Source of the DNA: Phytobacter diazotrophicus
GTDB lineage: Bacteria; Pseudomonadota; Gammaproteobacteria; Enterobacterales; Enterobacteriaceae
Assembly (NCBI GenBank): GCA_004346725.1
Contig: SMDE01000012.1
Span: 62,001-126,000 of the forward strand
Direction of reading: 5' to 3'
DNA length: 64,000 bases
Of the stretch, positions 17,700-27,750 are shown in pieces (the first letter of the stretch is position 1; each line of letters starts with the position of its first letter). Made by a program: the position numbers and the translations under genes. The notes under the pieces are model-generated. The model was not told the DNA's origin, ran no database searches, and saw nothing but the letters and a program-made list of their open reading frames with translations.

Positions 17700-19667
17700 A
17701 TGTCTGTTCGCGAAATATTTGATAACGACAACCGGGAGATTTACCGCGTCAGGACGCATGCCGCTGGCCCGCAAGGCGAGCTGCCTCTGACCCCGGATAT
17801 GCTGATCAACCGACCCAGCGGCGATATTTTTGGTATGACGATGAATGCCGGGATGGGCTGGTCGCCAGACGAGCTTAACCATGATGGCATTCTGCTACTG
17901 AGCACGCTGGGCGGGCTTCGCGGGCCAGACGGGAAACCTGTCGCGCTGGCGCTTCACCAGGGCCACTACGAGCTGGATATCCAGATGAAAGCGGCGGCAG
18001 ACGTTATCAAACACAATAACGCCCTGCCTTACGCGGTCTATGTCTCCGACCCGTGCGATGGCCGCACGCAGGGCACGACCGGGATGTTCGACTCGCTGCC
18101 CTACCGCAACGACGCCTCAATGGTGATGCGCCGCCTGATTCGCTCCCTGCCGGATGCCAAAGCGGTGATTGGCGTGGCGACCTGTGACAAAGGGCTGCCC
18201 GCCACTATGATGGCGCTCGCCTCTCAGCATGACAAAGCCACGGTGCTGATCCCAGGCGGCGCGACGCTGCCTGCGTTGCACGGCGAAGATAACGGCAAAG
18301 TGCAGACCATCGGCGCGCGTTTTGCCAATGGCGAATTGTCATTGCAGGGCGCTCGTCGGGCGGGATGCCAGGCCTGCGCATCATCCGGCGGCGGCTGTCA
18401 GTTCCTGGGCACGGCGGGCACCTCGCAGGTGGTGGCCGAAGGGTTAGGGCTGGCAATCCCCCACTCCGCTCTGGCGCCATCAGGCGAACCGGTGTGGCAG
18501 GAAATCGCCCGCGCTTCCGCCCGTGCGGCGCTGCAACTGACCCGGAAAGGCATCACTACAAAGGATATTCTCACCGATAAAGCCTTTGAAAACGCCATGA
18601 TGGTTCACGCGGCCTTTGGTGGTTCCACCAACCTGCTGCTGCACATCCCGGCGATTGCCCATCAGGCGGGGTGTCATATCCCAACCGTGGAAGACTGGAT
18701 CCGCATTAACAAGCAGGTGCCGCGCTTAGTGAGCGTGCTGCCGAACGGCCCGGTCTATCACCCGACGGTGAATGCCTTTATGGCAGGCGGCGTGCCGGAA
18801 GTGATGCTGCATCTGCGCAACCTGGGTTTATTGCATGAAGATGTCATGACCGTCACCGGCAACACGCTCAAGGAAAACCTCGACTGGTGGGAGCAGTCTG
18901 AACGTCGGCAGATTTTCAAAGAGCTGTTATTTAAGCAAGAACAGGTTGCAGCAGACGAGGTGATTATGTCGCCGCAACAGGCCGCTAAACGCGGGCTGAC
19001 GTCTACTATTACTTTCCCGGTGGGCAATATCGCGCCGGAAGGATCGGTGATTAAGTCCACGGCCATTGATGCGTCGGTGATCAATGAAGAGGGCGTCTAT
19101 TACCATAAAGGCGCGGCGAAAGTGTACCTCTCGGAAAAAGCCGCCATTTACGATATCAAACACGACAAAATTAAAGCGGGCGATATTCTGGTGATTATTG
19201 GCGCAGGCCCCTCCGGTACGGGAATGGAGGAGACCTATCAGGTCACCAGCGCGCTGAAACATTTGTCATACGGTAAACATGTCTCGTTAATTACCGATGC
19301 CCGTTTCTCCGGCGTCTCAACCGGTGCCTGTATTGGTCACGTCGGGCCAGAAGCTCTGGCGGGTGGGCCGATTGGTAAGCTACGTACCGGAGATATTATT
19401 GAAATTAAAATCGACTGCAAACAACTTCATGGGGAGGTGAATTTCTTAGGAACCGATGTCCATACTATTTTGCCATCGCGTGAGGAAGCGGCCGCAATAT
19501 TAAATGCCCGCAATACACATCCGGATTTAATGCCTGACCCGGAATTACCGGATGATACGCGCCTCTGGGCAATGCTGCAGGCCGTGAGCGGCGGGACATG
19601 GCGCGGCTGTATTTATGACGTTAATAAAATTAGTGAAGCGCTACAGGGCTATATTAATAAGCCCTGA
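17700..19667 (+). CDS. yjhG: Sugar-acid dehydratase of the IlvD/Edd family (xylonate dehydratase, YjhG/YagF-like)
   Basis: The 655-residue protein has the iron-sulphur Cys motifs of the IlvD/Edd family: CDKGLPATMM (about residue 162) and GCQACASSGGGCQFLGTAGT (about 222-241). YjhG and YagF dehydrate D-xylonate to 2-keto-3-deoxy-xylonate, the substrate of the aldolase encoded just upstream. Length and both motifs are complete. It is the third gene of the yjhIHGF unit; a start after AAGGGG is well supported. Confidence 0.9.
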   Translation: MSVREIFDNDNREIYRVRTHAAGPQGELPLTPDMLINRPSGDIFGMTMNAGMGWSPDELNHDGILLLSTLGGLRGPDGKPVALALHQGHYELDIQMKAAADVIKHNNALPYAVYVSDPCDGRTQGTTGMFDSLPYRNDASMVMRRLIRSLPDAKAVIGVATCDKGLPATMMALASQHDKATVLIPGGATLPALHGEDNGKVQTIGARFANGELSLQGARRAGCQACASSGGGCQFLGTAGTSQVVAEGLGLAIPHSALAPSGEPVWQEIARASARAALQLTRKGITTKDILTDKAFENAMMVHAAFGGSTNLLLHIPAIAHQAGCHIPTVEDWIRINKQVPRLVSVLPNGPVYHPTVNAFMAGGVPEVMLHLRNLGLLHEDVMTVTGNTLKENLDWWEQSERRQIFKELLFKQEQVAADEVIMSPQQAAKRGLTSTITFPVGNIAPEGSVIKSTAIDASVINEEGVYYHKGAAKVYLSEKAAIYDIKHDKIKAGDILVIIGAGPSGTGMEETYQVTSALKHLSYGKHVSLITDARFSGVSTGACIGHVGPEALAGGPIGKLRTGDIIEIKIDCKQLHGEVNFLGTDVHTILPSREEAAAILNARNTHPDLMPDPELPDDTRLWAMLQAVSGGTWRGCIYDVNKISEALQGYINKP

Positions 19668-19762
19668 GTTAAGACATACCCATTATTAAATTATTTATTA
19701 TTCGGCTGCCTGATTCAGGCAGTCTGGTAGATCATATCTGTATCCTGGAAAGAGAGGACGTT

Positions 19763-21112
19763 ATGCCACTATTTATCGTCGTGGCAGGTATTGCTGTACT
19801 CCTGCTTTTAACTATAAGAATAAAATTAAACACCTTTGTTTCGTTAATTATCGTCTCAATCGGGGTCGCCATCGCCAGTGGAATGAACCTGAATAAAGTT
19901 GTCACCTCTGTCGAATCTGGCCTTGGTGGTACGCTGGGCCATATTGGGTTGATATTTGGTTTCGGTGTGATGCTTGGGCGTCTGTTGTCTGACGCGGGTG
20001 GCGCACAGCGTATCGCGCTGACCATGCTGAAATATTTCGGTGCGAAGAAACTCGACTGGGCGGTGGTCTGTTCGGCGTTTATCGTCGGGATTGCGCTCTT
20101 TTTCGAAGTCGGCTTGATTCTGCTGGTGCCGATTATTTTCGCCATCGCCCGGGAAGCGAAAATATCACCGATGTATATGTGCGTGCCGATGCTCTCCGGT
20201 TTGCTGGTTGCTCATGGCTTTCTGCCGCCGCACCCAGGCCCTACCGTGATCGCCCGTGAATATGGCGCAGATGTCGGGATGGTGCTGATTTACGGCATTA
20301 TCGTGGGTATTCCGACCTTTATTCTCTGCGGTCCGCTGCTGAATAAAGTGTGCCAGCGTTTAATTCCGGATGCCTTTAAAAAAGAGGGCAATATTGCCTC
20401 TCTCGGCGCGACGAAAAGTTTTAGCGAGAGCGAAATGCCAGGCTTTGGCATCAGCTTTTTAACCGCCATGCTGCCAGTGATTTTGATGGCGCTGGTGACC
20501 ATTATGCAAATGGCCCGCCCGAAAGACGCAGGCGATCCTGGCACGCTCTATAACATCTTTCTGTTTTTGGGGAACTCCACTATCGCCATGCTGATTTCGC
20601 TGTTGTTCGCGATTTACACCATGGGTGTGGGGCGTGGGAAAACCATTTCGGAACTGATGGATTCTTGTAGCAAAGCGATTGCCGGGATTGCTGGTCTGCT
20701 GTTGATTATCGGCGGCGGGGGCGCGTTTAAGCAGGTGCTGATTGACTCCGGTGTGGGTCAGTACATTTCCACGCTGGTGTCGGGGATGGATATCAACCCG
20801 ATTCTGATGGCCTGGGGTGTGGCAGCGTTCCTGCGAATCTGCCTGGGTTCAGCCACGGTGGCGGCGATCTCCACGGCCGGGCTGGTCATTCCGCTACTGG
20901 CGGCGCATCCCCATACCAATCTGGCGCTGATTACGCTGGCAACGGGGGCGGGCTCCTGCATCTGTTCGCACGTGAATGATGCCAGTTTCTGGATGATTAA
21001 GGATTTCTTCGGCCTGACCACCAAAGAGACATTGTTGTCCTGGACGCTGATGTCGACCCTGCTCTCCATCTGCGGCCTGCTGTTTATCTTGCTGGCGAGT
21101 ATGGTGATGTAG
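19763..21112 (+). CDS. yjhF: GntP-family gluconate/sugar-acid permease (YjhF-like)
   Basis: The 449-residue membrane protein has about 12-14 hydrophobic segments and the GntP-family [11 protein letters not shown] motif (about residues 152-162). Family members are proton symporters for gluconate and related aldonates. It is last in the unit, 95 bases after the dehydratase, and probably imports the acid degraded by YjhG/YjhH. The start has an AGAGAGG ribosome site. Confidence 0.88.
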   Translation: MPLFIVVAGIAVLLLLTIRIKLNTFVSLIIVSIGVAIASGMNLNKVVTSVESGLGGTLGHIGLIFGFGVMLGRLLSDAGGAQRIALTMLKYFGAKKLDWAVVCSAFIVGIALFFEVGLILLVPIIFAIAREAKISPMYMCVPMLSGLLVAHGFLPPHPGPTVIAREYGADVGMVLIYGIIVGIPTFILCGPLLNKVCQRLIPDAFKKEGNIASLGATKSFSESEMPGFGISFLTAMLPVILMALVTIMQMARPKDAGDPGTLYNIFLFLGNSTIAMLISLLFAIYTMGVGRGKTISELMDSCSKAIAGIAGLLLIIGGGGAFKQVLIDSGVGQYISTLVSGMDINPILMAWGVAAFLRICLGSATVAAISTAGLVIPLLAAHPHTNLALITLATGAGSCICSHVNDASFWMIKDFFGLTTKETLLSWTLMSTLLSICGLLFILLASMVM

Positions 21113-21153
21113 GTCTTCCCCCTTCATCCCACCCCTCAGAGAGAACAAAGTGT

Positions 21154-21183
21154 TGCCCGGATAAGTGTCAGCGTATCCGGGCA
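21154..21183. terminator. Palindrome after yjhF (REP-like, probable terminator)
   Basis: TGCCCGGATA and TATCCGGGCA form a 10-bp stem with a short loop, followed by a T-rich stretch (TTTATATTCCTTTTTTA). Confidence 0.65.
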
Positions 21184-21376
21184 TTTATATTCCTTTTTTA
21201 TATTTCATTGCATGACAACCCAAATAATACAGCTTAAAAATATTCATGTGATATATAAAAAAAACTCTATAATCACCTCTTAAAATATTTAAAAAACAAA
21301 TAAAACAACCTCTAAAAATTCATTAAAAAAATACCATGGCGCTAAATAAAAGCAGCGTGTGACATCGCTCAACAAA

Positions 21377-21397
21377 TTAGTATGGAATACAAACTAA
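21377..21397. promoter_or_regulatory. Candidate operator 1 for the ROK repressor
   Basis: TTAGTATGGAATACAAACTAA has inverted TTAGT/ACTAA ends, the form of ROK-family (NagC/XylR/Mlc) operators. A near copy lies at 21480-21503. Confidence 0.6.
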
Positions 21398-21479
21398 ATA
21401 AGCAAAAACACTTTACACGAACCTTATTTCTGGCAATAAATACGCAAAAAAGGACATCGAAGTCAGTTAATACTTACGA

Positions 21480-21503
21480 TTAAGTATGGAAAGCAAACTA
21501 AAG
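21480..21503. promoter_or_regulatory. Candidate operator 2 for the ROK repressor
   Basis: TTAAGTATGGAAAGCAAACT, extended by AAAG, repeats the core of operator 1 (AGTATGGAA..CAAACTAA). It ends 10 bases before the repressor start codon, so it would allow autoregulation. The sites are about 103 bases apart, compatible with looping. The rest of 21184-21513 is AT-rich and holds no gene. Confidence 0.6.
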
Positions 21504-21513
21504 GGTATTCATT

Positions 21514-22701
21514 ATGACGCCTGTGGTTCCCAATACCTTACGCCAGATGAACGCGACGCTGGTGCTCAATATCATTCGTGAGCAGGGTCCATTATCACGC
21601 GCGCAAATCGCTAAAATCAGTGGACTGACCAAAGCGACCGTTTCAGAAATTATTAACGATTTATTGCTGGAGAAAATCATTTTTGAAGGCGGCGTCAGCG
21701 AACAAACCGGGCAGGGAAGAAAAGGCATTCTGATTAATTTTGATCCACACGCCAGGCTGGGAATTGGCATCGATCTGGGCGGAACGAAAATTACCTTTTC
21801 GCTGTTTAATCTCGATGCCACGATTTTGTATGAAAAACGCGAAGCGACTTACCAGACCGACGATCGTAATGCCTTTATTGACCTTTTATCCAACAGCATC
21901 GCCAGCTTTATCGTGGAAAGTGGCGTTGAACATCGCCGTATCGGCGTTATTGGTCTTGCGACACCCGGCATTATCGATATCAGTAATGGCGTAGTGCTGG
22001 AAGGCTCGCCCAATCTGCCCGACTGGTCCAGTCTTCCCCTGGCGGATGAGCTAACAAAGCGGCTTTCTCTGCCGGTCATCCTGGAGAATGACATTCGTGC
22101 CGCGCTGGTGGGCGAGATGTGGTGCGGTAAATGTCGCCACAGCAACAGCGCCGCGCTGATTGGCATCGGGACTGGCTTAGGATCAGCGCTGCTGATGGAC
22201 GGTAAAATCATTCGCGGAGCCAATAACGCAGCGGGCGAGATTGGTTACATGATTTTTAACCGCGGCCAGCTCTATAAAAACTGGCGCAATAAGGGGTGCT
22301 TTGAAAGCTACTGCTCAGGCTCTGGTATCAGCGACAGGTTTAAAGAACTGACAAACCAGACGCTTTCGCTGGAAAAGATAATGTCATACGTGCATAAGGG
22401 CGACCCACTGGCCTGCGCACTGCTCGATGAGATGGCCGATTATTTAGCCATGGGGATTATTAATCTTATGGCGATGGCGAACCTGCAAAAGGTGGTGTTA
22501 ACCGGCGGCGTCACTCACGTAGCAGACTATTTCTTACCCCGTGTGCAGGCCACTCTCGACAGACAGCTTTTCACCAATACCCACGTCACCGTGGAATTAT
22601 CAGAATTACGCGAAAAAGCACCGCTTTATGGCATCGCCATTCTGGCGCTTTCCGCTATTTATCCCGCAATTCAATTTATGCCAGACGCACAAATTAATTA
22701 G
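21514..22701 (+). CDS. ROK-family transcriptional repressor (XylR/NagC-like)
   Basis: The 395-residue protein has an N-terminal winged helix (LSRAQIAKISGLTKATVSEI, residues about 27-46) and a ROK sugar-kinase-like domain. The domain has the ATP-like DLGGTK motif (GIDLGGTKITFS, about 87-98) and the region where ROK zinc motifs lie, GCFESYCSGSGIS (about 267-279), in a shortened form. It is first in a unit with a glycosidase-like protein and an MFS porter and has two operator-like repeats upstream. The inducer is likely a sugar or sugar derivative imported by the MFS protein. Confidence 0.85.
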   Translation: MTPVVPNTLRQMNATLVLNIIREQGPLSRAQIAKISGLTKATVSEIINDLLLEKIIFEGGVSEQTGQGRKGILINFDPHARLGIGIDLGGTKITFSLFNLDATILYEKREATYQTDDRNAFIDLLSNSIASFIVESGVEHRRIGVIGLATPGIIDISNGVVLEGSPNLPDWSSLPLADELTKRLSLPVILENDIRAALVGEMWCGKCRHSNSAALIGIGTGLGSALLMDGKIIRGANNAAGEIGYMIFNRGQLYKNWRNKGCFESYCSGSGISDRFKELTNQTLSLEKIMSYVHKGDPLACALLDEMADYLAMGIINLMAMANLQKVVLTGGVTHVADYFLPRVQATLDRQLFTNTHVTVELSELREKAPLYGIAILALSAIYPAIQFMPDAQIN

Positions 22702-22731
22702 TGCCAGTCACCTGACGACAAGGAGAACATA

Positions 22732-24009
22732 ATGGCAGGAATCCATTTGCATCCGCACGATATTCTGGACGAAGGAATGGAGAACATTCTGCAACGCATA
22801 GACGGCATGCAGAACGTCGAACATTTATTTGTCGAATTAAATACTATTTTTGAACGTAATCCGTACCCCGTGGGCGTATTACCGCATAACCCGGTACACG
22901 AATCGGTAATGGGCAACGGCATGTTGCATGTCAATATCGATAATCCCGATACGCGTCTGCAGCAGAAAATAGACCCCGGCGTGCTGGCGGGCAACGATCC
23001 TTTGCGCCGGGTTCAACAGGCGACAGAAGGCACTCGCTATAAAGTGATTCCCTGGGTAAACATCCTGAACGGGGATTTTAGTGGTGATATCGCCAACAAC
23101 CAGGTCGTTGATTATCGTGGCCGGGTCATCAAGTACTGGCTATGCCCCAATGCGCCGGATGTGGCCGATTACTGGCAAAAAACGTTCAGCCGCATCAAGA
23201 GCCTTTACGGTTACGACACCTTCCTGATTGACCGTATCCGCTTTCCTGACTGGGCCGGAAAAGAGGTCAATCCCGCCGGGCTTTTTACCTGTTTCTGCCC
23301 GCATTGCCAGCAGGCCATGAAAGCGCAGGGCCTCGCGCCAGAGGTGGTCAAAGACGAGCTGGATAAAATCGCTGCCGCCCTTGCCGAAGGGGACTTCGCT
23401 TATCCCGTCGAGGCGTTTCGCGATAACCCCATCATTGCCCGTTGGGTTGCGTTTCGCCAACAAAGCGTTACCGGGCTGGTCGAACGTATCCTGAAAAACG
23501 CGAAAGAGAACATTGGCGATATCCATTTCTGGCTCGACCTGTGGCCACCGGCCTACAGTTGGATCCTCGGGCAGGATTATCGCGCGCTGACGCGTCTTTC
23601 CGGCACGCTGAAACACTTCCCTTACCACAAACTCGGGGGCGGTGCGGACGTACAGGGGCTGGTCAATTTCTTTGCCTGCGATGAAGCCGCGCATGAACCC
23701 GCTTTTGAGGCGTTTAAAAAGTTGTTCAACCTGCCTTACGCGCTCAGCTACGAGGACTTTAAAGCCTCCGGCTTCCCGATCAGTTTCGTCAAAGAGCAAA
23801 ACGACCGGGTACGCCAGCTCTCGCAGGAAGGTACTTTTATTTTCAGCGGCATCCAGATGTGGAATCTGCCGCCAGAACAGTTGCTGGAAGCGGTACGCGC
23901 CGCAGAAGCCAGCGCCTGCGATGACCTGCTCTATTACTGCTACGGATGGGCAGATCAGGCGTTGTTTGACGCCATCGGAGAACATGAACTACGCAAGGAA
24001 GCTCAATAA
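22732..24009 (+). CDS. Uncharacterised glycosidase-like TIM-barrel protein
   Basis: I cannot name a family with certainty. The 425-residue protein has no signal peptide. It has features of putative glycoside-hydrolase-like barrels (COG1649/GHL type): KVIPWVN (104-110) at the end of a strand, and FLIDRIRFPDW (164-174) with an Asp-x-Ile-Arg-[FY]-Pro motif. The Cys cluster CFCPHC (187-192) is one seen in several such families. Its stop overlaps the MFS start by one base (TAATG), so import and processing are coupled. It probably acts in the cytosol on an intact imported glycoside or modified sugar. Substrate is unknown. Confidence 0.6.
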   Translation: MAGIHLHPHDILDEGMENILQRIDGMQNVEHLFVELNTIFERNPYPVGVLPHNPVHESVMGNGMLHVNIDNPDTRLQQKIDPGVLAGNDPLRRVQQATEGTRYKVIPWVNILNGDFSGDIANNQVVDYRGRVIKYWLCPNAPDVADYWQKTFSRIKSLYGYDTFLIDRIRFPDWAGKEVNPAGLFTCFCPHCQQAMKAQGLAPEVVKDELDKIAAALAEGDFAYPVEAFRDNPIIARWVAFRQQSVTGLVERILKNAKENIGDIHFWLDLWPPAYSWILGQDYRALTRLSGTLKHFPYHKLGGGADVQGLVNFFACDEAAHEPAFEAFKKLFNLPYALSYEDFKASGFPISFVKEQNDRVRQLSQEGTFIFSGIQMWNLPPEQLLEAVRAAEASACDDLLYYCYGWADQALFDAIGEHELRKEAQ

Positions 24010-25169
24010 TGACGAATGCGCAAAAATGGAAAGTCTTTTTCCTGCTCTTTATGACCATGTTTTTGCTGGGTGGGATTCAGAACACCAAAGGGCTGATCCT
24101 TGAACAGGTACAGCACAGCATTGATCTCAATATGGGCCAGGTGGGGACGTTAATTACCCTGTTTCAGATTGGCTTTCTGATTTCCAGCCTGCTGACCGGC
24201 TACCTGACCGACAAAAAAGGTCTGAAAATCATGATGCTGGTCGGCTCGCTGCTGATGATTGTCGGCCTGATGGGCACCAGTCTTGCCTATACCGTGGCGC
24301 TGTTCTTTGGTTTCTATCTGGTGATTGGTCTGGGCATTGGCTCGATGATGGTCTCCATCGTGACCGTCATTCCGACCTTCTATAAAGACAAAGCCGGGAT
24401 GATGTTCAATATTTCCAACGCCATGTTTGGCGTCGGGATGATTGTCACTCCGCTGATCCTGCATCAGTTGTTCGCCAACAGTGTCTCCTGGCGCGCCTTC
24501 TATGTTGGCATCGCCGTTATCGTCGCCGTGCTGGTGCTGGTTCTGAGCACGTTGAAGCTGGAGAGCAATGCCCAGTCCAGCATGAAGCTGAGCGACTTTA
24601 TCGAGCTGCTGACCCAGAAACGCATCATGGTCGTGATCGCCTTCCTGCTGTTCTATGTGGCAGCCGAAGCGGCGTTCCTGAACTTCTTCCCGATCTTCTA
24701 CGCCGCACTCGATATCGCAGACCTGGACGCCGCCGGTAAGGCCGCGAAAGCCGCTTATGTTATTTCCTCGTTTGCCGGGCTGTTTACCATTGGCCGCGTG
24801 ATTGGCGGTTTTATCACCCTGAAACTGGGCGAGCGCCGGACGCTGATTTGGTTCTCGATTCTGTCGCTGGTTTCCATCATCGTCAGCCGCATGCTGGTAG
24901 TGGAGTTCGTCTATCTGTTCATGCTGTTCGGCTTTGCCATGTCCGTGCTGTTCCCGACGGCGGCAGCCATTGCCACGCGCCTTACCCGCAAAAGCGGTTC
25001 GGTGATGGGGCTGATTTATGTCGCCTCTGGCTTCGGCGGCGCGCTGGCCGGGTCGGTCATAGGCCAGGTCTCCGACAGTTACGGTATCTCGACGGGCTTT
25101 AACTTCATCATCGCTTTCGTCGCCGTGTTCTTTGTCCTTGCAATGCTAATAAAAGAAAAAGCGCAGTAA
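24009..25169 (+). CDS. MFS transporter of the ROK-regulated unit
   Basis: The 386-residue protein has 12 predicted membrane segments and the MFS loop 2-3 motif (GYLTDKKGLK, about residues 61-70). It is translationally coupled to the glycosidase-like gene (TAATG). Given the ROK repressor it probably imports the substrate of that enzyme. It is convergent with the ABC transporter genes that follow. Specificity cannot be read from sequence. Confidence 0.8.
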   Translation: MTNAQKWKVFFLLFMTMFLLGGIQNTKGLILEQVQHSIDLNMGQVGTLITLFQIGFLISSLLTGYLTDKKGLKIMMLVGSLLMIVGLMGTSLAYTVALFFGFYLVIGLGIGSMMVSIVTVIPTFYKDKAGMMFNISNAMFGVGMIVTPLILHQLFANSVSWRAFYVGIAVIVAVLVLVLSTLKLESNAQSSMKLSDFIELLTQKRIMVVIAFLLFYVAAEAAFLNFFPIFYAALDIADLDAAGKAAKAAYVISSFAGLFTIGRVIGGFITLKLGERRTLIWFSILSLVSIIVSRMLVVEFVYLFMLFGFAMSVLFPTAAAIATRLTRKSGSVMGLIYVASGFGGALAGSVIGQVSDSYGISTGFNFIIAFVAVFFVLAMLIKEKAQ

Positions 25170-25268
25170 ACGTTGTACTTTTGGCAGCAGTTTGCCCCTG
25201 GCTCTCCCGTGCAACTGCTGCCCTTTTTTAAAACCTACAGCGGCGCAATGACCGCTGCGGCTGACCGG

Positions 25269-26045
25269 TTATTTAGAGACATCGGTCCCGAAGTAGGTAT
25301 TGGAAATCTTCTGGTAGGTCCCGTCAGCTTTAATGCCGTCCAGGGCTTTATTGATCGCCTGTTGCAGCTCCCCTTCATTCTTACGAATCAGGACACCCAC
25401 TTGTTCTGCATCATTTTGCGACGCCACAATTTTCACTGGTGCATCCGGCTTGTGTTTCTTGAAGTCGAGGAATGAGAGATTGTCGTTGATGGTGGCATCC
25501 GCACGCCCCTGGGCGACTAACGATACCGACTGGTCAAAGCCATCGGTCCCCACCACTTCCGCGCCGTATTTACGCGCCAGTTGCGCATAGTTACTGGTCA
25601 GCGTATGGGCAGATTTCTTGCCTTTGAGGTCATCGAAGCTCTTGATCGCCGTGTTATTGCTATTAACAATCAGCACCGCTTTGGAGGAAATATAGGGTTC
25701 GGAGAAATCAAATTTCGCCTTACGCTCCGGGGTAATCGACACCTGATTGATGACCGCGTCGTAGCGTTTAGCGTCCAGCCCGGCAATCAGACCATCCCAT
25801 TTGCCTTCGACAAATTCCGCCTTCACGCCAACACGTTTAGCGATTTCGCGACCAATCTCCACATCAAACCCCACCAGTTTTCCAGAGGCATCATGGTAGG
25901 TGAACGGCGGGTAGGTGCCTTCAGTGCCGATTTTTAACACCCCGGCAGATTTGATAGCGGCCAGATCGTCTGCCGCGAAAGCAGCATGGGAAACGCTCAG
26001 TTGAATGGCGGTTGCCAGCAATGCAGTGACTAATACTTTCATCAT
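25269..26045 (-). CDS. Amino-acid ABC transporter, periplasmic binding protein
   Basis: The 258-residue protein has a signal peptide ending AAFA|A (about residue 24). It is a type II periplasmic binding protein of the polar amino acid family, with GTEGTYPPFTYHDASGKLVG (about 41-60) and VGFDVEIGREIAKR. It resembles TcyJ/FliY-type cystine-binding proteins, but specificity is not established. It is the last gene of a permease, ATPase, binding-protein operon on the minus strand. Confidence 0.85.
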   Translation of the reverse strand: MMKVLVTALLATAIQLSVSHAAFAADDLAAIKSAGVLKIGTEGTYPPFTYHDASGKLVGFDVEIGREIAKRVGVKAEFVEGKWDGLIAGLDAKRYDAVINQVSITPERKAKFDFSEPYISSKAVLIVNSNNTAIKSFDDLKGKKSAHTLTSNYAQLARKYGAEVVGTDGFDQSVSLVAQGRADATINDNLSFLDFKKHKPDAPVKIVASQNDAEQVGVLIRKNEGELQQAINKALDGIKADGTYQKISNTYFGTDVSK

Positions 26046-26076
26046 TAGCTCCTTAAAAAGTTGCCGTGTTGTTGTT

Positions 26077-26844
26077 TTAAATTTCCCAGGAATCGGGAAG
26101 GGTGTCGGTCAGGGTGGAAATAAACAGTTGTGTTCGCGTCTTTTTCGCCTGGGTGAAGATGGCTTTCGAGGTGCCGCTCTCCACAATGTGCCCGGACTCC
26201 AGGAAGACAACCTGGTTGGCGATATTCGCCGCCAGCCGTAAATCGTGTGTCGCCATCAACATGGTTGTCCCCTCCTGGGCGAGCTGGCGCAGGACGGCAA
26301 CGACTTCCAGCGACAATTCAGGATCGAGCGCCGACGTCGGTTCGTCGCAGAGCAAAACTTTCGGCGACGGAGCCAGCGCTCGGGCAATCGCCACGCGCTG
26401 CTGCTGGCCGCCAGAGAGCATGGCAGGCCAGGCGTCGCGTTTATGTAGCATGCCCACTTTAGTGAGTAACTCTTCCGCCCGCGCTTTGGCTTTGGCAACG
26501 GGCCATTTCTGCACCACCACCAACCCGCGCATGATGTTTTCCAGCGCGGTTAAGTGTGGAAATAACTGAAAGTTCTGGAAGACCATGCCGGTTTGCTGGC
26601 ATATGCGCCGGATGTCTTTTTTCTTCGGTTTGGCGTGTCCGTTAAATGAAATATCTTCGCTGCCAATTTTCACCGTTCCGGCCTGCGGAATTTCCAGCAA
26701 ATTGACACAGCGTAATAATGTACTTTTTCCACTACCGGAGGGACCAATTAATGCCGTAACGCTGCCTTCCGGAAGCGCAAGAGAAATATCGTGCAGTACT
26801 TTCTGCGAACCAAAACTTTTCTCAATTCCGGATAGCGTTATCAT
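26077..26844 (-). CDS. Amino-acid ABC transporter, ATPase subunit
   Basis: The 255-residue ATPase has Walker A GPSGSGKST (about 33-41), signature LSGGQQQRVAIARAL (about 143-157) and Walker B VLLCDEPTSALD. The pattern is GlnQ/TcyN-like (polar amino acid uptake). It overlaps the 3' end of the permease gene by 23 bases. All catalytic motifs are intact. Confidence 0.9.
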   Translation of the reverse strand: MITLSGIEKSFGSQKVLHDISLALPEGSVTALIGPSGSGKSTLLRCVNLLEIPQAGTVKIGSEDISFNGHAKPKKKDIRRICQQTGMVFQNFQLFPHLTALENIMRGLVVVQKWPVAKAKARAEELLTKVGMLHKRDAWPAMLSGGQQQRVAIARALAPSPKVLLCDEPTSALDPELSLEVVAVLRQLAQEGTTMLMATHDLRLAANIANQVVFLESGHIVESGTSKAIFTQAKKTRTQLFISTLTDTLPDSWEI

Positions 26845-27520
26845 TATTATTTTCCTTAACCACGGTATTTCTTTCTAATCGGGTTTCCAGGTGCGACTGT
26901 AAATACGATAAGACGGAACTGATCAACAGATAGAGGAGCGCTGCTTCGCTATAAAGAATAAGCGGCTGATAGGTGACGGCAGCAATACGTTGCGCAGCGA
27001 GAAACATCTCCGGAACCGTAATCACCGATGCAAGCGAAGTGTCTTTTACCAGCGAAATAAAGGTGTTTGATAATGGCGGAACCGCCACGCGCGCCGCCTG
27101 TGGCAAAATGATGTGCCGCAGCGACTGGCTCCAGCTCATGCTGATGGAGTGTGCCGCTTCCCACTGGCCTTTTGGTACCGAGAGCAAGGTCGCCCGGATC
27201 ACTTCCGAGGTATAGGCGCCAATATTCAGCGTAAAGCCAATCACCGCCGATGGAAACGCATCGAGTGTGATACCCGCATTCGGTAATGCATAGAAAATAA
27301 GGAACAGTTGCACCAGTAAGGGGGTGCCGCGAATAATCCAGACATAAAAGCGCACTATGCTTTTCAGCGGCGCAGGCCCATATAAACGAATTAACGCCAC
27401 AACGAACCCCAGAATTAATCCAAGGACGAAGGTAATCAATGTTAATGGAATAGTAAATGTCAGCCCGGCATACAGCATTGGCCAAAATGAATCTATTGCT
27501 AACGATAACCAATCAGGCAC
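26822..27520 (-). CDS. Amino-acid ABC transporter, permease subunit
   Basis: The 232-residue membrane protein has the HisMQ-family cytoplasmic loop (EAAHSISMSWSQSLRHIILP, about residues 141-160) that docks on the ATPase. Five or so membrane segments are present. It is first in the operon; only one permease is encoded, so it should work as a homodimer as in TcyL/YecS systems. Confidence 0.88.
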   Translation of the reverse strand: MPDWLSLAIDSFWPMLYAGLTFTIPLTLITFVLGLILGFVVALIRLYGPAPLKSIVRFYVWIIRGTPLLVQLFLIFYALPNAGITLDAFPSAVIGFTLNIGAYTSEVIRATLLSVPKGQWEAAHSISMSWSQSLRHIILPQAARVAVPPLSNTFISLVKDTSLASVITVPEMFLAAQRIAAVTYQPLILYSEAALLYLLISSVLSYLQSHLETRLERNTVVKENNNDNAIRN

Positions 27521-27750
27521 ACTTCACCTTCCCTGAAAATGATTATTTCAGTTGTTATAAATTAGATGACATCGATATATTTTATAAGCCGAGTCTACCA
27601 CGGGGTTATTGCGGATGTATCGAGATATACCAGGAATGGATAGTTACTTTTAACAATTGCTATTTATAGAAATGCTTTTGTGTTTTAGGCATAAAGGATT
27701 TATGCATCAACAATCCAGAGGGAGTCTATTTCTAATTCTCACCTCAGATA

